Below, piece after piece: positions 61,001 through 64,000 of a stretch of DNA of 64,000 nucleotides. Location of the stretch: positions 12,840,260 to 12,904,259 of the forward strand of contig OU452205.1 of the NCBI GenBank assembly GCA_911728435.2, read 5' to 3'. The translations under genes and the position numbers were made by a program. The stretch's first letter is position 1; each line of letters opens with the position of its first letter. The DNA is from Apoderus coryli. Lineage: Eukaryota > Arthropoda > Insecta > Coleoptera > Attelabidae. The notes below the pieces were generated by a model. The model was not told where the DNA came from, did not search any database, and saw only the letters and a list, made by a program, of their open reading frames with translations.

Positions 61001-62953
61001 TTTATTGCATTTTTTCTCAAAATACAAGGGTTGAGAAAAAATTAACCGTATTTATATTTAGGTACAAAGCAAATACCGTAATTGGCTTAGAAATTACTTA
61101 TATTTTACAATATTCCAAGATTTCAGCGGCGGACAACGGCCTCTTTCTGTCTACGCCATTGTAAATAATACTCATATCAACATTTGTTGTAAACTTTATT
61201 TATGGTAAAATCACGATACGATGTTCAGTTAGAACCTGTAGTTTTAAATATCATGTATTGGTTAATATTTTAGGGTACCCTAATAAATAAAATAATATAA
61301 TTCAAAAAGACAAATAGTTATAACACTCAATAATAACAAAAATAATAAGTCACATGTTCATACATTAATATGCAGTCGTTCTTATTGGTTGTTAGTTTTT
61401 CGAATACGTGCATTTATATTACTAACAAAAATATTGTTTTTATTTTTTAATATACCTATATGTATAGGTACGCCACAAAATTATTTGGAATCGTTGAATG
61501 AAATTCTGTGGTGAAATTTACCTAATGTAAAAAATTAATAATAATTTTTAACTACAAAGTTCAAGGTAGTGTATATAAAAACTCGTTTTCTATCATTATT
61601 AATTTTTCATGATATTAATGGAGGTAATAATTTTTTTGCTAAAAGTATAGAAAAATGAAGCGTTAGATAGGAACATATTTTTAAGAAAAAGGTTTTTATA
61701 ATTCGTTGTTAATTAATAATGTTTTTAGAAATTTTAAATTGAGATTCTTTTAGGATCTAATTATCAGCGTTTGGCTTATACTTAATAACAATTGTAAAAT
61801 CTATTCTGTTTTTCTATGATTTCTTTATTTTAATGATCAAATTTGTGGTTCCGCTGCAGCCCTATGGACTGGAATTTTAATATTGTATCTGTCATCTTTC
61901 ACACAAATGCCAAAGAAAATTTATAAGAACAAGCAAGATAAATGAAAACATTATTACAATAAACGAACTAATACAATCATAAGATACTATATTTCCGTTC
62001 TGGAAAAAAATAAAAAGTTTGTAAAAGTCCATCTTGTTTTTGTATTCACTTCAAAAATATAACAAAATGATTGAAAATAATTTTGAAATGTAGAACAATT
62101 ATCACGCATATACCTCTGTTTATGAACTAATAAAATTCACAGAAATGGACTTATTCAATCTATTCAAGAAATAATAATTGTATCCTATCAAATCTTTGAC
62201 TTACCATTCCATTACGTCTTATAATTTTCCTTACAATTTTTTTCCAAAAGGTGGTGGTTTTAAAGACGAACAAGGAAGGATTAAAAGAGTAATAAGTTAG
62301 TCCCCACTAATAGTCCGCAATAAAAACATTTGACGCAATATAATCTTTGTCACAACCCGTTAAAACATAATTTTACAATTAATTGAACTGATAATCTATA
62401 TTTGTACTAATATAATTTACTATCTTGCGATGTCCATCACAGAATGAGGAAAATCAAAATACTACCACAACAACAAAAAAACAACATTTAAGTTAGGACG
62501 TGCGTTATTAACTATACCAATCTGGTAATCGGCACATCCAGCTTCGTTTGAAATATACTGTAACGTTTACCTCTTTAGCTATTATAATAGATTGTTAGGT
62601 TAGTTAATAATTATAAATTACTACCCTACGTATATAATATGTTAGTGGTGATATAAATATTTATTTTAATAGACCGATCATTCAGCTACCAGTGTGACAA
62701 GCAATATAATTTTTGTTTATTTAATACTCCAAAAATTAGCAAACTAACAGAGATAGTGCTTTGTGAAACCCTGTCATATAACTTTAGACGTTATCAGCTA
62801 GCGCAGCGTCTAAACTATAAACATCTGTTGTGGTAATTTAAAAATTTTAAAATTAATGTATTCTACGAATATTGTTATTATTCATAACCTGTGATTAAAT
62901 ACAGTTTCAGTAATATATAATTCGTGATACATACCAAGAGACTGGTCAGGCAT
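49068..62953 (-). CDS. CRAL-TRIO domain protein B, paralogue of A
   Basis: Exons, 5' to 3': (62953-62935 candidate), 55258-55079 with ATG at 55247, 54997-54903, 53086-52933, 49646-49453, 49388-49068 (TAG). All junctions are in phase; the product is 310 residues from the ATG at 55247 or 320 with the far exon. Motifs: IQLGDYTLQIEVD, LTRFLRPTKFYPESARDM, RRILVIELG, TKFTPSFASKIVNWLQ, IKNIHVVNQPYVFKMVFALF and IIFHGS. These align throughout with protein A. The C-terminal tail is longer and basic (KGKQKKTKNLDLEAVSRMNY). Coding blocks equal those of gene A in length (249 and 194 nt), but B has an extra 1.8-kb intron inside the 249-nt block, and lacks both of A's last introns. Cytosolic lipid carrier; ligand unknown. 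Confidence 0.92.
49660..51215. other. CRAL-TRIO B intron, nothing recognised
   Basis: No exon, transposon domain or inverted repeat that I can support between 49647 and about 51215. Confidence 0.45.
51226..51326 (+). other. Exon-like THAP N-terminal fragment
   Basis: ATG at 51226 opens a frame with WDAKCCPNKRYTWSKHFFRF followed by PTDPVR, ending at AG|GTGAGT, a consensus donor. The FFRFPxDP phrase is the usual end of the first THAP exon. The CxxC spacing is not canonical (two adjacent Cys), and no continuing exon was found on this strand. The THAP fragment at 26508 begins at the matching point (LPKDPNLRKLW). It may be a P-element or THAP-gene relic inside the CRAL-TRIO B intron. Confidence 0.38.
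51500..51955 (+). pseudogene. LINE ORF2 C-terminal fragment
   Basis: Frames read RIQLMQNSGTRLICGIRRGE, then KEIGWLRMKQIWIFHSLILI, YERLKFRGSVYDVNIPHKT and YYNALPENIKSLQAISFKSA. This is the post-RT region of CR1/Jockey proteins (SxxYNxLPxxIKxL). It is interrupted by frameshifts, and no RT core is present. Confidence 0.6.
52461..52840. repeat. Foldback repeat carrying a splice-acceptor-like segment
   Basis: The left arm 52461-52523 and the right arm 52779-52840 are reverse complements with few mismatches. Both contain TTATTTTCTTGATTTTAG-type tract followed by GTCAATTTGCAAATAATGCT. A second hairpin, GGTGTACAGCA/TGCTGTACACC, lies at 52524-52552. An upstream ATG segment at 52328-52411 ends in a donor (ATAG|GTAGGT) that would join this acceptor in frame for 58 codons, ending at TAA. 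The product resembles nothing definite. Confidence 0.6.
53485..54871 (+). mobile_element. Internally deleted non-LTR retrotransposon
   Basis: The 5' part (53485-54160) is GC-rich, unlike the rest of the window, and looks like a LINE leader and ORF1 start. The 3' part holds HILFECSIYDPIRSP and LNHVNLRLAKQIYSLLNFLK, the end of an ORF2 with a HxxxxC zinc-knuckle-like ending. The tail is AACAATAAAGTTTTGATTGATTGATTGA. The RT and endonuclease regions between are missing. The tail ends about 30 bp from the exon boundary at 54903, in the intron and antisense to CRAL-TRIO B. Confidence 0.6.
55262..56400. other. Upstream of CRAL-TRIO B coding exon; nothing recognised
   Basis: AT-rich. It would be intron if the candidate exon at 62935-62953 is used. 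The acceptor at 55259-55260 shows that some upstream exon exists. Confidence 0.45.
56435..56492. repeat. GC-rich hairpin
   Basis: The arms 56435-56460 (TATTTCGCAAACGCCGATGT...) and 56467-56492 pair at 24 of 26 positions around a 6-nt loop. Its CG-rich composition stands out from the AT-rich surroundings. Possible MITE core or structured regulatory site. Confidence 0.85.
56985..57100. repeat. GC-rich foldback, related to 56435-56492
   Basis: The arms 56985-57016 (TGTAATATGTGTGCGAAGAA...) and 57067-57100 pair over about 30 bp with small indels. An inner pair, ATTTTGAC/GTCAAAAT, extends the stem. The words TGTGCGAAG and ATTTCGC are shared with the hairpin 500 bp upstream. Confidence 0.8.
58195..58450 (-). 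repeat. SINE-like dispersed repeat, body
   Basis: On the minus strand it reads GTGAACGGGCTAAAAAAAAT, TTTTGAAGTCCCCTCTGAGG, GTCTGTCTGTCTGTGTTC and GCGCCTAAACGCTTCAACAA, in the same order as at 41143-41400. No tRNA-like head is visible at this copy. Confidence 0.55.
59658..59783. mobile_element. Palindromic MITE nested in the Harbinger element
   Basis: 126 bp. The arms start GTGGCATAGCGGACAAAATG and pair for about 65 bp with small gaps. The flanks 59647-59657 and 59784-59794 are identical AAAATTATTTT, an 11-bp direct repeat (12 if the terminal C is shared). Non-coding. Confidence 0.85.
60420..60529 (-). pseudogene. Harbinger transposase N-terminal relic
   Basis: ATG at 60529 reads MELLNDDLDVFELIEHGFPR followed by RVYERPNYF and a stop. 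After a shift it reads ENLSFFQRF and LTKPTT. This matches the start of PIF/Harbinger nucleases (the GFPRRxYxRxNYF and F..RFRLTKxT phrases). The DDE core is missing. Confidence 0.6.
60765..62930. other. No gene recognised
   Basis: AT-rich. The left edge carries TATACAGAGTGAGTAACCAC, like one end of the 44.5-kb mariner family. Nothing else can be supported; it may be first-intron sequence of CRAL-TRIO B. Confidence 0.4.
62935..62953 (-). CDS. Candidate first coding exon of CRAL-TRIO B
   Basis: ATGCCTGACCAGTCTCTTG ends at a donor, GTATGT, in phase 1. Joined to the acceptor at 55259 it gives MPDQSLVTAT in front of the ATG at 55247, with no stop. The sibling gene's candidate exon begins MPSQ and also adds ten codons. 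The implied intron is 7.7 kb. Confidence 0.4.
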
Positions 62954-63085
62954 GATGGCAAGAAAATCTGTAATGTATTTTCGAAGTAACGCAAATTATA
63001 AATACACCAACAACACGTTTCGCGTTATTTTATTCCAATAATACTCGCCACTTGAAAGTAGTTGCTTCTTTTACAGGTGTTTAAG

Positions 63086-63091
63086 AACTGA
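63086..63091 (-). promoter_or_regulatory. Possible initiator (TCAGTT) for CRAL-TRIO B
   Basis: TCAGTT on the minus strand, about 135 nt upstream of the candidate ATG, fits the arthropod initiator TCAGT. No clear TATA box lies 25-30 nt before it, so this is weak. Confidence 0.22.
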
Positions 63092-63739
63092 CCGGGCCAC
63101 AAAGTTTCAACCATCAGTTGTAGATAAAACATGAAGTAGTCGTTTTCAATGTTATTGGCTTGATGAGCTTTTATGGAAAAATTAAAATATAATAATAATT
63201 AGCCGATAGACCTGCGCTGGTATGACAACATCATTCTCTTATTATTGTCATATGTACTTTTTATAATAAATTATACGAAAAAAATACAAAAACTAGTATA
63301 ATATGTACCATAGATATGGGAATTATTATTATTATAGAAAATACATTGTCGTAGCATGAGTATTTTAAATACCTGTTTATGTATAAAACATATATCTGAA
63401 AATTATAGGTATGTGTTTACCTCTTCTGTTTTCTTACGTAGTAGAATTCGATGAAAATACACATTGATCTGAACAACTGATACAATTTTCATTCTCTGAG
63501 AAAATCATAATCGAAAAAACCTATTTATAGCAGTTATTTAAACTTTTACGAATATCTGAGATTTCAAGCTTCAACAGTTAATATTACTTTTTTGATTAAA
63601 CTGTATAACCACTGTAATAAGCGTTATCAAAATTGTTTACAATCATTATTATAACACGAATTTGTGTAATTTAATATGGGTTGTAGCTTAAAAAAATTGG
63701 TTGTGTCAATCCAAAACCTTCCCGGCATAATATAATCTA

Positions 63740-63812
63740 AAATATATGACCTGGGTAACGAAACAGAATCTGGAAATGGTATTAATCGTCTCAGAGCAAA
63801 GTGTATAACCTT
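63740..63812 (-). repeat. SINE-like repeat fragment
   Basis: ATGACCTGGGTAACGAAACA, then GAATCTGGAAATGGT on the plus strand, is the reverse complement of the block at about 41733-41768. It continues with GTCTCAGAG. Confidence 0.5.
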
Positions 63813-64000
63813 TTTGTTTTTAAGTTTTTAGTTTTAAGCAACTACTTACAAGCGTCTAGGTACTGGACTACAGACTCCAAATTATCAGTGGCGACGCGTG
63901 AGTTTTTCTAAAGTGTTACCAAAACCAGATGTGAAAAATCTTATCTTTAAAAAAACTCCCAAATATAATTTTTTGCTTATTTTAGGTATTTTATTTAAAC

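Overview
This window is nuclear DNA from an insect: it is AT-rich, its genes have many introns with GT-AG junctions, and its intergenic and intronic space is filled with typical insect transposable elements (CR1/Jockey-type LINEs, BEL/Pao, Penelope-like, Tc1/mariner, PIF/Harbinger, foldback MITEs, tRNA-derived SINE). A beetle is a guess; the order cannot be read from the sequence. There are no operons, rRNA genes or CRISPR arrays.

Three host genes are supported by exon chains in which every splice phase fits. (1) A minus-strand anoctamin (TMEM16) gene runs from about 24.55 kb down to 4.65 kb, or to 1.67 kb if a phase-compatible extra last exon is used. It encodes about 1,031 or 1,056 residues and keeps all six predicted Ca2+-binding residues. 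(2) A plus-strand CRAL-TRIO (alpha-tocopherol-transfer-protein-like) gene runs from 33.7 to 44.4 kb. (3) A second, paralogous CRAL-TRIO gene lies on the minus strand, from 49.07 to 55.25 kb with a possible first exon at 62.95 kb. The two CRAL-TRIO genes converge tail to tail and have blocks of identical coding length (249 and 194 nt) but differently placed extra introns. Anoctamins are Ca2+-activated channels or lipid scramblases, and CRAL-TRIO proteins carry hydrophobic ligands; no shared pathway is implied by their being neighbours.

Layout: 0-5 kb, anoctamin 3' end with BEL/Pao and LINE debris; 5-24.6 kb, anoctamin exons with LINE, mariner, foldback and Penelope insertions in the introns; 24.6-33.6 kb, gene-poor stretch with THAP, mariner and LINE relics; 33.7-44.4 kb, CRAL-TRIO A, whose second intron holds a LINE split by a 3.6-kb palindrome that was itself interrupted by other elements; 44.5-48.4 kb, two mariner-type elements between the convergent genes, the first apparently inside the 3' UTR of CRAL-TRIO A; 49-55.3 kb, CRAL-TRIO B with an internally deleted LINE in an intron; 55.3-64 kb, a long upstream region with GC-rich hairpins, SINE-like repeats and a PIF/Harbinger element that contains a nested MITE.

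The most unusual item is a 31-codon open segment at 37,508-37,600 (minus), with an ATG at one end and a consensus splice donor at the other. It sits in the single-copy centre of the large palindrome, like an exon captured by a foldback transposon. No clearly new biological system was proven; this and the other structural oddities are listed as findings.
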